49,714 bases of DNA from Trichomonas tenax (lineage: Eukaryota > Parabasalia > Trichomonadida > Trichomonadidae): assembly GCA_023091735.1 (NCBI GenBank), contig JALKBU010000306.1:1-49714 (forward strand), in the 5' to 3' direction. The notes under the pieces are model-generated. The model was not told where the DNA came from. It did no database searches and saw nothing but the letters and a program-made list of their open reading frames with translations. Of this stretch, positions 8,800-19,000 are shown in pieces. The position numbers and the translations under genes are program-made. Numbering within the stretch: the stretch's first letter is position 1; every line of letters begins with the position of its first letter.

Positions 8800-11079
8800 A
8801 TGAGTTCTTCAGTTATTCGCGAATGTTGGAATCGAGGGTTAACTGCAGAAGAGTTCATTGAAGAGATAAAGAACAAGTACATGGACTCTTTTGAGCAAAT
8901 TGCGAAGGACCTCTCTTTCATTTGTGGAGTTTCTGACGAAACAATAGTACTTCTCTATGAGTATTTAGCGATTATGTTCAACAGGTACTCAGTGAGGACG
9001 GTTGAAGCGATTGAATTGAACTCAAATGAGCAAATTCGAGGTTGTAATATTACATTTTCCAAGTATGGCGAGAAAATCTTCCAGGTTGAGACACTCAATA
9101 CACATGACTCGTGTAAAACCGCATTGAAGATTCTCGAAATAACAATGCTGTGCCCAGATAAAACTTTATTTGAGGCCGCTTTTAGAGAAATTCAGGCCTC
9201 TCATAATCTGCCTGTGTGCATTGCAGCATCTAGAGTCTATGACCCCACGTATTTCAAGAGAATTCGCGAAATGTTCAAACAATTAAATTATAATTTTAAA
9301 CCAGGAAGCGCAAATCACTTAGAGGCCAATCTTATATCATCAATATCGGAAGAAATTACATGTTTTCAACCAAGATTTTCATTATTAGATAATATATTCG
9401 ATTATTTTTTATATGTTTTTCACAAAATGTTTTATCGTTCAAGTGCTTTATTCATTCACGATCAGCATTCATTAGAACGCTTCTACATGACAATCTTAGA
9501 TACTTTCATTAATAATCCGTTAATTACAGAAGTTCACGTTCTTACATGCATATTAGTTCCATTGCTCTATGATAAGATACATGGAGAAAGTTTCTCACAA
9601 CAAACGTTTGATTTAGAGTATGATATTGAAAAATTCATCGAAGTTGTGAATCATATTCCAGATAAAGCATTCGCAAAGATTAACATCTCGAAAGAAAGTC
9701 ATATATCAGAGTTTACTCGACCATATACAAATAATCTCGATTTGGATCATTTTAAAGTTGTTTTAATGTATCCATCCGAGATATGCAATATAATACCACA
9801 CTACAGGAACCTCCTTTTCTCTGACAATCCAGAGCTCATCAAACGAGGCTGTAATGAAGTGAGTGCGAATGTTAGTGTTTTTTGCTATTTGCTAAATGTC
9901 ACTGGCAACATTGAATCATTCCTTATTCCATCAATGACGCAGCTCCAGGCAATCACAGACAAGCAGGCTTTCACAGATTTCATCTTTTGCATTGTATCAG
10001 TGATCAAAGAGATATGGAAGACCGGAGATGCTGATGGAAGAAATGCTATACAAGAAGTCATCACTTCATCATCTTCATTTCCCAATTTCCTTCTCAGTTG
10101 CTTCTTGCAACTCTCCAGTGTCGATTCAAGTGCGTATTCAACGCTGCAGATGATCTATAACGCATCATCACATATAGAAAGATGCTGCTCATTTTTGCAT
10201 TTCTTGTTTTATTACGGAAACACAAAGGATACACAGGATTTATTGATAGAGTTCCCATACCTCTGGATTTCTGTTTTCACATGGGGGTTCCAGTGCAATA
10301 CAAAGGAGTGCTTGAATGTCTTCAAACCAAAGTTCCCTAATTATGCAGTTTTCGAGGATCTTTATTCCCAATTAATCGTCAGAGTTTGCGATGACAAAAA
10401 GTACAGAATTGTCGAACATGCTGACTTCGATATCTACATCAAGTATCCTCAAAGGCTGGACGCAGAAATAGAGTCACAACTCAACGCTATATTCTCGCGA
10501 TCACAAGATTTCATTCACTATCCAACATATATCTTCAACAACTTCATGATTTGCTGCAGAGCGTATATATCACTTGGAAGACTGAAGGAGCTTGTTATAC
10601 TTATATTCGACCTTATTGCTAAAGTTCCAAACATGTTTGAGCAAGAAGATATTCTCATTGTTACTGTCTACATCATTTCATCACTGTTTAGTTTCGTCTT
10701 TAACGAAGACAGCCAGAAACCTGCTGTTGTCATCAACACCCTTTTGGAGCTTATTGTCAACAACGAGTATGGTATCCGTGATGTCAAGACAGCGGTTCCA
10801 TTCTGCATTGTCATGATCATTGCTTCTAAAGATGGCGTTGAAGACAGATTGGATTTAGTGATCGATTTCTGCAGGAAAGCTATCGACAGCACAGCGAAGT
10901 CACAGCAAATCAGCACATTCGCATACTACTTCATGAAACTCGCCATTTACTACCCTATGATAAGGTCTAGAATACCCCTCGATATGTACCAAGTGTTTAA
11001 TATTATTGGTGACTTGAAAGCATCAATTGATTTCTTCAAAGTTAAGGCTTTTGCATTAGAAAATCAAAGCCACAGATAG
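8800..11079 (+). CDS. Unrecognised 759-aa helical protein
   Basis: A long frame with good codon composition and no signal peptide. The protein is rich in Leu, Ile, Phe and Cys, and appears all-helical with repeated amphipathic helices, as in HEAT/ARM or karyopherin-like solenoids, but I see no diagnostic motif. The start is preceded within 30 bases by TTTGTCAAAAGCGACATTTTTTT, a block that resembles the AAAAGCGACAT and TTTACATGTCAAAA motifs of the MITE at 36990-37283. It lies between a TBL1-like gene on the same strand and a converging ATPase gene. Confidence 0.75.
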   Translation: MSSSVIRECWNRGLTAEEFIEEIKNKYMDSFEQIAKDLSFICGVSDETIVLLYEYLAIMFNRYSVRTVEAIELNSNEQIRGCNITFSKYGEKIFQVETLNTHDSCKTALKILEITMLCPDKTLFEAAFREIQASHNLPVCIAASRVYDPTYFKRIREMFKQLNYNFKPGSANHLEANLISSISEEITCFQPRFSLLDNIFDYFLYVFHKMFYRSSALFIHDQHSLERFYMTILDTFINNPLITEVHVLTCILVPLLYDKIHGESFSQQTFDLEYDIEKFIEVVNHIPDKAFAKINISKESHISEFTRPYTNNLDLDHFKVVLMYPSEICNIIPHYRNLLFSDNPELIKRGCNEVSANVSVFCYLLNVTGNIESFLIPSMTQLQAITDKQAFTDFIFCIVSVIKEIWKTGDADGRNAIQEVITSSSSFPNFLLSCFLQLSSVDSSAYSTLQMIYNASSHIERCCSFLHFLFYYGNTKDTQDLLIEFPYLWISVFTWGFQCNTKECLNVFKPKFPNYAVFEDLYSQLIVRVCDDKKYRIVEHADFDIYIKYPQRLDAEIESQLNAIFSRSQDFIHYPTYIFNNFMICCRAYISLGRLKELVILIFDLIAKVPNMFEQEDILIVTVYIISSLFSFVFNEDSQKPAVVINTLLELIVNNEYGIRDVKTAVPFCIVMIIASKDGVEDRLDLVIDFCRKAIDSTAKSQQISTFAYYFMKLAIYYPMIRSRIPLDMYQVFNIIGDLKASIDFFKVKAFALENQSHR

Positions 11080-11140
11080 ATTGTAAATATTTGTTATTTT
11101 TCGGAATTTATTTATAGTTTTTCAAAGAAAATGCAGTTTA

Positions 11141-12301
11141 TTACTTCATACAGAGTGCTTTCTTGATAGCTCTGTTTCCAGATTGAACAGTAGAGTTCTT
11201 ACTTAACAACAAATATCCATTATTAATTAATGGATCAAGAATTGGTGAGTATGTGATATAGTCCTTGCGGCAGAGCTGCTTCGCTGCAGCAACTGTATCC
11301 TTCGGCTGATTATTGATCTCAGCATAAGCTTCTTTATATCTGTTATTAATTGCTGTATCAATCTTGTCACCGAAGAGAAGGTCGTTGTAAACCTTCTGGA
11401 ATAAGCCCATATTACCATCTAATGTTTTGTATAATTTTCTCCATTCTGATTTTGTGAAGTATTTATGTTTCCAGAGGTTCTCTGTTAGTGTCATTGGGAT
11501 GTTTTCTGTATAACAAACATCCAAAGACAACAATAACTCAGGAATTTGATTAAGCAATGCTGAATCACGCACTTCTAATATGACTGGCACGTGATCAAGA
11601 TAAAGATTTCTGCGCGCGAGTCTTGAAAGTATGGCATCGAATATTGGCTGCGTTTTAGCAGATTTAAGTTTATCAAAGTTGTGAATCATGAGGACTGGTT
11701 GAAGAGAATTCCTGAAAAACTCGAGCTTGTCGAAGAACTGAGAGATTGCAAATGTCGATATTACCTTATTCCTGTAAATATTATCAGCAGATTTTGTAAG
11801 AGTCAAATAAGGCTGAGCGAGCTGTGGATCCAATGTGCTTGGAACCTTCACCATGTTGAGATTTGTCTTTGTCTTTTCCTTGAGCAATGCAAGTCTATCT
11901 TTCGAGATATATTGTCTTGCTTCGATTAATCCACGGAAAATAGCTGTGTGCATAGATTCCATGAATGTCTCGATCGGCCAGAAGTTTCCTGCATCAAGAT
12001 TTATAACGAGTCTGCCTTGCATTGTTAAATTTTGCGCGAGTAAATTCATAGATCTCGATTTTCCGCTTTGTGTTGGGCCGGCGATGTAAAGGATTTGCCT
12101 CGAAGGACGCTTGTTGACGTAGTTTATTATTGTTTTGTTGTATAAAGGTGCCCAATAATACGGGAATTGCGCCTCGAAGCGCCTGAAAGGCCTCAAAAAG
12201 AAGATGATAAGTGCGGCTATGAGCATTACAAACAATGAGCCGATTATCAGCTTCTTCCTGCTCTTATCTGGACAACGCTGTTTCCTAGAAGTTGGACGCA
12301 T
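11141..12301 (-). CDS. Membrane-anchored AAA/STAND-like P-loop ATPase
   Basis: The 386-aa protein begins with a basic segment and one transmembrane helix (about residues 18-37), then a P-loop domain. Walker A is GPTQSGKS (75-82); a probable Walker B is PVLMIHNFDKL, with the Asp after a hydrophobic strand, though the DE pair is not classic. HVPVILEVRDSALL could be the sensor strand. The layout resembles the archaeal-type/STAND ATPase group. The N-terminal basic-then-hydrophobic segment suggests anchoring in an organelle or ER membrane with the ATPase on one side. An Inr (TCACTTTT) precedes the ATG by about ten bases and three TGYCATGTAA motifs lie 50-116 bases upstream. Confidence 0.7.
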   Translation of the reverse strand: MRPTSRKQRCPDKSRKKLIIGSLFVMLIAALIIFFLRPFRRFEAQFPYYWAPLYNKTIINYVNKRPSRQILYIAGPTQSGKSRSMNLLAQNLTMQGRLVINLDAGNFWPIETFMESMHTAIFRGLIEARQYISKDRLALLKEKTKTNLNMVKVPSTLDPQLAQPYLTLTKSADNIYRNKVISTFAISQFFDKLEFFRNSLQPVLMIHNFDKLKSAKTQPIFDAILSRLARRNLYLDHVPVILEVRDSALLNQIPELLLSLDVCYTENIPMTLTENLWKHKYFTKSEWRKLYKTLDGNMGLFQKVYNDLLFGDKIDTAINNRYKEAYAEINNQPKDTVAAAKQLCRKDYITYSPILDPLINNGYLLLSKNSTVQSGNRAIKKALCMK

Positions 12302-12310
12302 AAAAATAAA

Positions 12311-12318
12311 AAAAGTGA
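12311..12318 (-). promoter_or_regulatory. Inr core promoter of the P-loop ATPase gene
   Basis: Read on the minus strand: TCACTTTT ten bases before the ATG at 12299-12301, a good match to the trichomonad initiator. Confidence 0.65.
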
Positions 12319-12350
12319 TGAAATAAAAAAATTATTTCAATTATTATTTT

Positions 12351-12420
12351 TGCCATGTAAGCAAATATTTTGATAATTCTGTCATGTAAATTTTCATTGT
12401 ATTAAAATGTCATGTAAAAT
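12351..12420. promoter_or_regulatory. Cluster of TGNCATGTAA motifs upstream of the ATPase gene
   Basis: TGCCATGTAA (12351-12360), TGTCATGTAAA (12380-12390) and TGTCATGTAAA (about 12409-12418) occur within 70 bases, in the inverse orientation to the gene. The same motif recurs upstream of other genes and in the terminal repeats of two mobile elements in this window. Function is inferred only from recurrence. Confidence 0.5.
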
Positions 12421-12720
12421 TAACATTTGAGAATATTCTGTTGTGTAAAAATATTTATTTGGCATATTTTCAATATATAATAAACTTATAATAAATATAT
12501 GGCTATCTTCATTCCTATCACTGTCTTAATAATGTTTTCACAAAGCTTTAGTGCTCAAAATATAATTCATTTTGTTTTTGATTTATAGTTATAATATTCT
12601 AGGATTGTTATTAAATAGGGATAAGCTAATAAATAAACAAAACAAAATTCTTTAATTCATAGTATTAACAAAATAATATTAAAATTATATGCTAAAGAAG
12701 CTTATTATAACAACGATGTT
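12421..12720. other. Spacer, no gene seen
   Basis: AT-rich DNA between the upstream side of the ATPase gene and the 3' end of the next minus-strand gene. Confidence 0.5.
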
Positions 12721-14133
12721 CTAACGGAAGAGATACATTATAAACTTCTTCAGAACTAATATAATTATGATTGCTGGAATAAGTTTGAAAACGATATTTC
12801 CTCGGTATTCTGTGTTAATTTTCTTGCTCAATTCGATGATTTCATCTTCGACGTTTGAGTGCGCATCCATGACTTCTTCAAGTGAGTTTCCTGCTATCTC
12901 TAACTTCTCATCAATAATAGAGCTCACTTCAGAGAGAGATTTAAGAGTCGTCATTATCGAGTTAAGTCTTTTATCACACTTGATAAGTCTTTCATTCAAT
13001 CTCGCGCATGCTGACATCGTGTGGCTTGTTGTTCTAGAGATTTCATGTCTAAGTTGGACAATAACGTTCTGTAAGTCTGGTATTGTGTCTATAAGTTTTG
13101 TTACTGCGGGTATTCCGACAAATCTTGGCATTGCGTTAACTTCAACATTTTCGATATCACTTTTAGATTCAATTCCTGCAGCGAGTTCTAAGTTTTTCCT
13201 GTCGAAGCTTGCTGTTGCAAAAATGAGAGATCTCAATGTCTTCTTACCACAGAATTCTTCGTTTATCGAATTCATTTTCTTATACTGTGCAAGTGTCACT
13301 TTCAATCCGCTCTTGAATTCATCATCCATTATTACAAATCCAAGATGCCTAAACATCTGTGCAACATGATGAACAATGTCCAAAAGTTCTCTGTGCGTGT
13401 CAGGAGTGACAATTTTAGGATCGACCATACGCGTTGGGAATCCAGATCTATGATATCGAGCAAATGCAAATCTGATTGTTCCAAAATCAAACAAACAATC
13501 GAAGTCAGCTGTTTTCGTCTGTTGAGCAATCTGGTTTGCGTTTTGGAGTGCTTTTTTCTTGCTATGATCATCAGTTTTCATAAAACCGAAGAATTCCAAT
13601 GCGAAATATGAATCAGAGAAGATTCTTCCAAGACATGAATTTACTGTTCCATTCATGCCATATTGTATATACAAATCCTTTTCATTAGACTCGAGACAGT
13701 ATGGATTTAAGAAAAGAGATTGTGAAAGCGTGTGAATTATGCCTAAATCATGCAAAGCACCGATCGCATGATACTTGAAGCCATTTTTCAGCCAATCACA
13801 GTTATCTAGGAAAATTGCATCAGGATGTTTCACTAATTCGGAACTATCCATGTAAACAATTTGATGAGATTCGTGATTTAACACTCTAAGTCCGTATTTT
13901 TCGAAATCTGGTCGTGATTGGAATTGAACTGACATAAATGACGTAATATGTTCGCTTGATGGAACCGCTTGAATTGTATATGGCGCTGAAAAATTTCCAA
14001 GTGCTTCTGTGAACAAATAGAGCTTAAATCCTTTGATTGGATATGTTATCGGCGGTGTTCTTTTTCCGTTTTGTAGATAAAATGACGGATTATCTGTTTG
14101 AAATTCTGGGATGAAAAATATTTCTTCTCCCAT
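12721..14133 (-). CDS. Tail-anchored coiled-coil protein, family not recognised
   Basis: The 470-aa protein has a globular N-terminal two-thirds (to about residue 340) without a motif I can name, a helical coiled-coil stretch (about 345-440, with heptad-like LNERLIKCDKRLNSIMTTL) and a single C-terminal hydrophobic helix (about 447-465, VFKLIPAIIIILVLKKFIMY), ending two residues later. This is the topology of a tail-anchored protein, like SNARE-type or organelle-tethering factors, but it is too long and lacks a clear SNARE core. The start is supported by the Inr TCACTATT five bases upstream. The neighbour ATPase also carries one membrane helix, on the same strand, but there is a 420-bp gap and no sign of co-transcription. 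Confidence 0.75.
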   Translation of the reverse strand: MGEEIFFIPEFQTDNPSFYLQNGKRTPPITYPIKGFKLYLFTEALGNFSAPYTIQAVPSSEHITSFMSVQFQSRPDFEKYGLRVLNHESHQIVYMDSSELVKHPDAIFLDNCDWLKNGFKYHAIGALHDLGIIHTLSQSLFLNPYCLESNEKDLYIQYGMNGTVNSCLGRIFSDSYFALEFFGFMKTDDHSKKKALQNANQIAQQTKTADFDCLFDFGTIRFAFARYHRSGFPTRMVDPKIVTPDTHRELLDIVHHVAQMFRHLGFVIMDDEFKSGLKVTLAQYKKMNSINEEFCGKKTLRSLIFATASFDRKNLELAAGIESKSDIENVEVNAMPRFVGIPAVTKLIDTIPDLQNVIVQLRHEISRTTSHTMSACARLNERLIKCDKRLNSIMTTLKSLSEVSSIIDEKLEIAGNSLEEVMDAHSNVEDEIIELSKKINTEYRGNIVFKLIPAIIIILVLKKFIMYLFR

Positions 14134-14137
14134 TTTA

Positions 14138-14145
14138 AATAGTGA
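14138..14145 (-). promoter_or_regulatory. Inr core promoter of the tail-anchored protein gene
   Basis: Minus-strand TCACTATT, five bases before the ATG (14131-14133); a strong match to the trichomonad initiator. Confidence 0.65.
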
Positions 14146-16037
14146 TTCTTTTCCTTTAAACTTTCATTCATATTTTCAAATTTTATATCAAAATATTAAA
14201 GTTTTAATGGGGATTGCTATTTTTTTTTTAAATTCTGAAACTTATGATTCATGATAATATATACTTTTTATTTCATAAATATGTTATACTTCACTTTTAT
14301 ATTTTAAAAATTAACTAAAGAATACTTAAATGCAAATTTTAAAGGTGATGAAACTCCCCCCTAGATTTCGGGCTGAAACTTACAGGATATCATATACTCC
14401 TTTAGGTAACTCTGTTTGGGAATACATCAAGAGTCAAGGGTAGTCCAATTCTGAGATCGAAAAATTTATATATTATTTGGAATTTTTTTCTAAAATTTTA
14501 TAATATTAAAGAGATTTGGGCAAATTACTGACTTACAAGGAGATTAAATAAATAAAAAGATAATATAATATGTATGATATATGTTTCATACAAGAAACTC
14601 CAAAATTGTCTAATATTCATGAAGAAACGCCAAATTCAAAAAAAAATCTGGAAAAGCTGGAAAAACAATCTTATATTTGATTTTTTCTTGCCATTTTACA
14701 TTTTGTCTAGTACAATAGCGTCAAATCGCAGGACTAATGTATTTTTTTCTCTTTTCTTATATGTCTGCTCAATAAGATCTACAATTAATAGCCCTCATAG
14801 GACTTTTAATGATCAGGAGATTCCCCTACAGGAGATCTATATATTACAAGTCTTTGTGAATAATTCCAATCTAATTTCAAATTTATATAACCTTGAGAAA
14901 TTATTGAATGATCAGATTTCTTGATCCAAACTCAACTAATTGAGGATTACAACATTATTAACATAATAATTCAATGCTACTCACACCAATTTAAAAGATG
15001 TTTAGACTTCTATAAATTTAACATCCAATTTACATTTCAAAAATATATATCATGGCCTTTCTCAGTTCCTTAACTAATTCGTGACTGAAAAATATGCTCA
15101 TATCTCTGACTTGATCATCTAAAATGTGTCTATACAAAAATTGATGAAGAATGATTTCAAAAAAATCTTTTATCAAAATTATTATGTTTTAAATCAACAT
15201 TATCTTTGATGAACAGCTTTATGCTGCACTGCATAGTAGTTTAATATAGATAACTCTACGTGTAATATAATATTTGTACGTTTTTGTTTTCTTTTCTCAA
15301 TATTTGACTATCACCAACCTATGCAAGTGAAATGATTGTAATTACAATACATAGAAAAAGAAGCCTAATATCAGAAACGTCAAAAATCTAAGTTGGTTTC
15401 ATCGATATAAAATTTTGAATTTTTATGGATAGTTTTGAAGTGACCATGACATTTTCTTTGCAATTTTAATGGTTTCTGCTGTTTAAATTGGCATTTTAAA
15501 CGATATTAAAATTAAAATCAATATTTATATTTTGAGCAATAACTATACAGCTTATTTTACAATAGATGCATGAAATCTGTAGAGTTAATTGCATCCAGAC
15601 TAGTTGCGTTAAGAAAAACAATGCCTGGAAGGATTTTGCTCGCTTAACATTTGACCGATAAAAGTGGTTTGAGAGTTTCATCACCTTTCAAATTTTCATA
15701 ATATATATTTCATAACTTTCAGCAATCGGCTTTCTATGTGCCAGACTTTTTATTCGATAAATGACATTGGCTGATTTTCAAATTATATAAATTGATGAAA
15801 TATTTATTGAAATACTAAGAAAATATGTAATGCAATTAGCTATGCCAATGTAATATAAAATGAACTTCGTAAAGGAATGAGCTGGAAATGATACTTTTAT
15901 TTGACAATTTTGAATGTTTAAAATTTATGAATAATTTGTTAGTAAAAAGTGAGATTTGAAGCATTTCGATAATATATTTAGTGTCAAAATCGAAAACAAA
16001 AAATGCAAAATCCGTTACTTTCCCAAATTTCAAAAAA
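14146..16037. other. 1.9-kb spacer, no supported gene
   Basis: Frames at 14574-14924 and 15836-16186 are low-complexity or shadows. The stretch 14345-14470 (starts GATGAAACTCCCCCCTAGAT) is less AT-rich than its surroundings and could be a mobile-element remnant; I found no partner for it in the window. Confidence 0.45.
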
Positions 16038-19000
16038 ATGAGTTCTGCAGCAGGGGAAGCATCGCAGAAACTCAAAGAGATCAACGAAACAATCCAAAGG
16101 GATTTCAAATACGATCCAAATCTTTTATTCGTTGATACATTCGAAAGAATTTCGACAAATCTCAATTCTATTTTAATTTTAATCAAAGAATTGAATAATG
16201 ACGAGCAATACTATTGGGTTATCTACAATATGTGCGTAACGATACTTCCAATATGTGAGCGACTCATTTTTACAGGATATTCAGATCATATCCTCGAAAT
16301 ATTATTAAATTATTACAGAGAAGTCTCCACAAATCTCATTCTCATCACGTCAAGATATGTTCCACTTCGAATCAAATTTTTCGCAATTATTTGTTTAGCA
16401 TTTGCAAATACTCAAGAAACACGCGAAAAAGACGCCGAAACTTTCATTTCTACATTCAAGACAGAAATGATGGGCTACAAACAGCTCGAAGAACAAAATG
16501 TTTCTGGATTGACCGAACAAATCACAGTTTGCACAGGCGAAACAACAACATATGAGCAGCTCTATTCGAGCGTCTTCAATATCATCGAATTGATTTCGGT
16601 TCATTTTTCGGGATCTGATGATATAACTTTAGATAGCTCGCAATCCACGCACAGACAGGACAAGAAAGGTGGTAAGCCACAGAAAGGAAAGAAGGAAGAA
16701 ACTCCAGCAACACCAATCGCATTACCAACGAAGCGCGTTGTCGAATTAATTACAAACTCTTTTGTGCCGAAAGGCAACAAAGGAGACTTCACAACAAAAT
16801 ATGCTCCAGTCATTCAATCATGGACGAACCCAGAGTGCAACTTTGGACCAGCACTTCTCCATCGTTTACTTTTCGCTTTCTTGAAGTCAAAGGCACAAAT
16901 CGAGACATTGGATTCGCTGAAAGAAGTTCTTCCTGATGATCCAGTTGTAAATGTTGCCATTGCACTTAAAAATAACGATTGGAACGCAATTGGCGATATC
17001 CTTAATAAGATGTCTAAGGCAGACATTGCAGAGGACCTCGTTTTCTATAATTCTCTTGCTTCGCAGCTCTGGAGAAAATACTCAAAAGGTGAGTTAACTG
17101 AGATTCTTCCGCTTCGTGGAGCAATCAAAGTTTTCGTTAATTCTCCTTCACCGTGTCCAATGCAGGTCTCTCTCATCGCTCTTAAGCTTGCCTGGTACTT
17201 CGACAGCGAAAAACAGTACGAACAAGCGATGCAAGTGTCTGAAGACGCTTTAATAGTCATCGAGAATTTCAGAGATATTTTCGCGGTTAGAAAATCAGAA
17301 AAAATCATTTCGTCGAACAAAATTCCTTGCAAACCACTCGATAGCAACTTCGTTCTCTTCGAGAAGTGGCTCGAATGCCTTCATGTCGATGTCTTAACAA
17401 TCTTAATCAGATCGAAATTAAATTATGGTCTCGAAAATGATGCAGAAACTGCAAAAGTCACATTCGCAAACGAAATCGAAGAAATGAAGAAAGAACGCGA
17501 GAAAATGAAAGAACTTTATGGTACATTATCACTTAAACAGAAGCAGCATTACGACGAAACGATTTCAAGGCAATTCAAGCCACCAGTTCATTCTGAGGGC
17601 GTTGAAAACGAACTTCTCGAGAGATTCAAGTCAAACAACATGGCCAAGGCAATTCTTTTTATTCAGATGTCTTTCTTCAGACCTTCCAAGGCAGGTCCAT
17701 TCCTTGAGAAGGCAAGGACATGCTTAAACGATGCCCTTAAGATGGAAATATCATTCGCAAGTCCAGTTGTTTACATCAATCGCACAGAGGCAGCATTTGT
17801 TTACACAGGGAATCAGCAATACGCAAAGCAGATTGCTTTGTATGGCAAAGAATCAAACAACGCGACGTCATTCGGTTTAACACTTGCTAACACTGCTTTA
17901 CAAGGCACTGGTGTTAAGCAAGATAAGATCGAACCAATAATCGTGACAAATCTCAAACCAAATTATTCTTACACATTCGGTTTCGCTGCTTATGATGCAA
18001 ATGATGAAATCATCGACACAATCACAGACATCTTCACTGTCACAACATGCCATCACTTGAGTGCTGAGCTCATTTGGTGCTACATCGCTTCTGCTTCTTA
18101 TCAGCTTCGAGATAACATTTCATTCGATAATGCTCTGTCAACATTGCTAACGACATTCGCTGAAGTTCCTCAGGATCCCGATGAGTCTCCTTTCTACAAG
18201 AACGTCAACCCATTCAACAGGTTCTTCTTGAAGCCATTCACATTCAATGAACCTGCTCCTCTCATTCAGGCATTCTCAACGGCATTAATGATGGCTGCGA
18301 GGTTATTCTCAAACAAGCCACTCCACGCAACAGCATTCCACAAGATCGCTCTTGAGATATCACAGGTACTCGGAAACCAGGCGTTGACTCTCCAGATATG
18401 CTCTGAGATGTTCACTATATTGCAACCAGTTCTCGTCAATGCTTATCACGCTCGCTGGGTTATCCATCCATTGTTGTTTATTGTGACTGCTTTGAAAGCA
18501 AACAAATCAACACAGAAGGATCCAACACATCAGGATATCATTTCTAGAACCTCGTTTGCTCTTGACAATGCTTTCGTTAATTTATACCAAGAAAAGCAAC
18601 TTTCTGTTTTCGTTATGAACTCAATCATCGAAATGCCTCCGAATCCAATGCGTTCTGCTTTCATTATGTTCGCATCTCGTTACCATCTTCTTGAATCATC
18701 CATCCAAGACTCCACACTCCCGTTAGCTGCTGCTGATATGTTCAGAGCTTCGGCTGAGCGCTCACACGATGAGTTGCTCGCGAAGTTCAAAGCTGATCCA
18801 GGATATTTGTGCGCTGCTGCTTATTTAGTTGCGAACGCCCACAATGACGGACTCCTCACACAAGGAGCAAGCTGGTCAACAGCTGCTCTCGATCACGCGA
18901 AGACGCTCCTCGACGATGACAAGAACAACGCAAAGAAAGGAAAAGCTAAAGAACCGGCAAAAGCGAAGACAGCGAAGAAACCAGTCAAGAAGGATAAGAA

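Noticed and set aside
14574..14924. 116-codon plus-strand frame in the 1.9-kb spacer
   Set aside because: Phe/Leu/Ile/Lys-rich AT-driven composition, no motif, no convincing Inr.
15981..16037. GTG start giving 19 extra residues to the CFAP54 homologue
   Set aside because: Trichomonad genes start at ATG; the first ATG in frame is 16038. The upstream codons are only an open extension.
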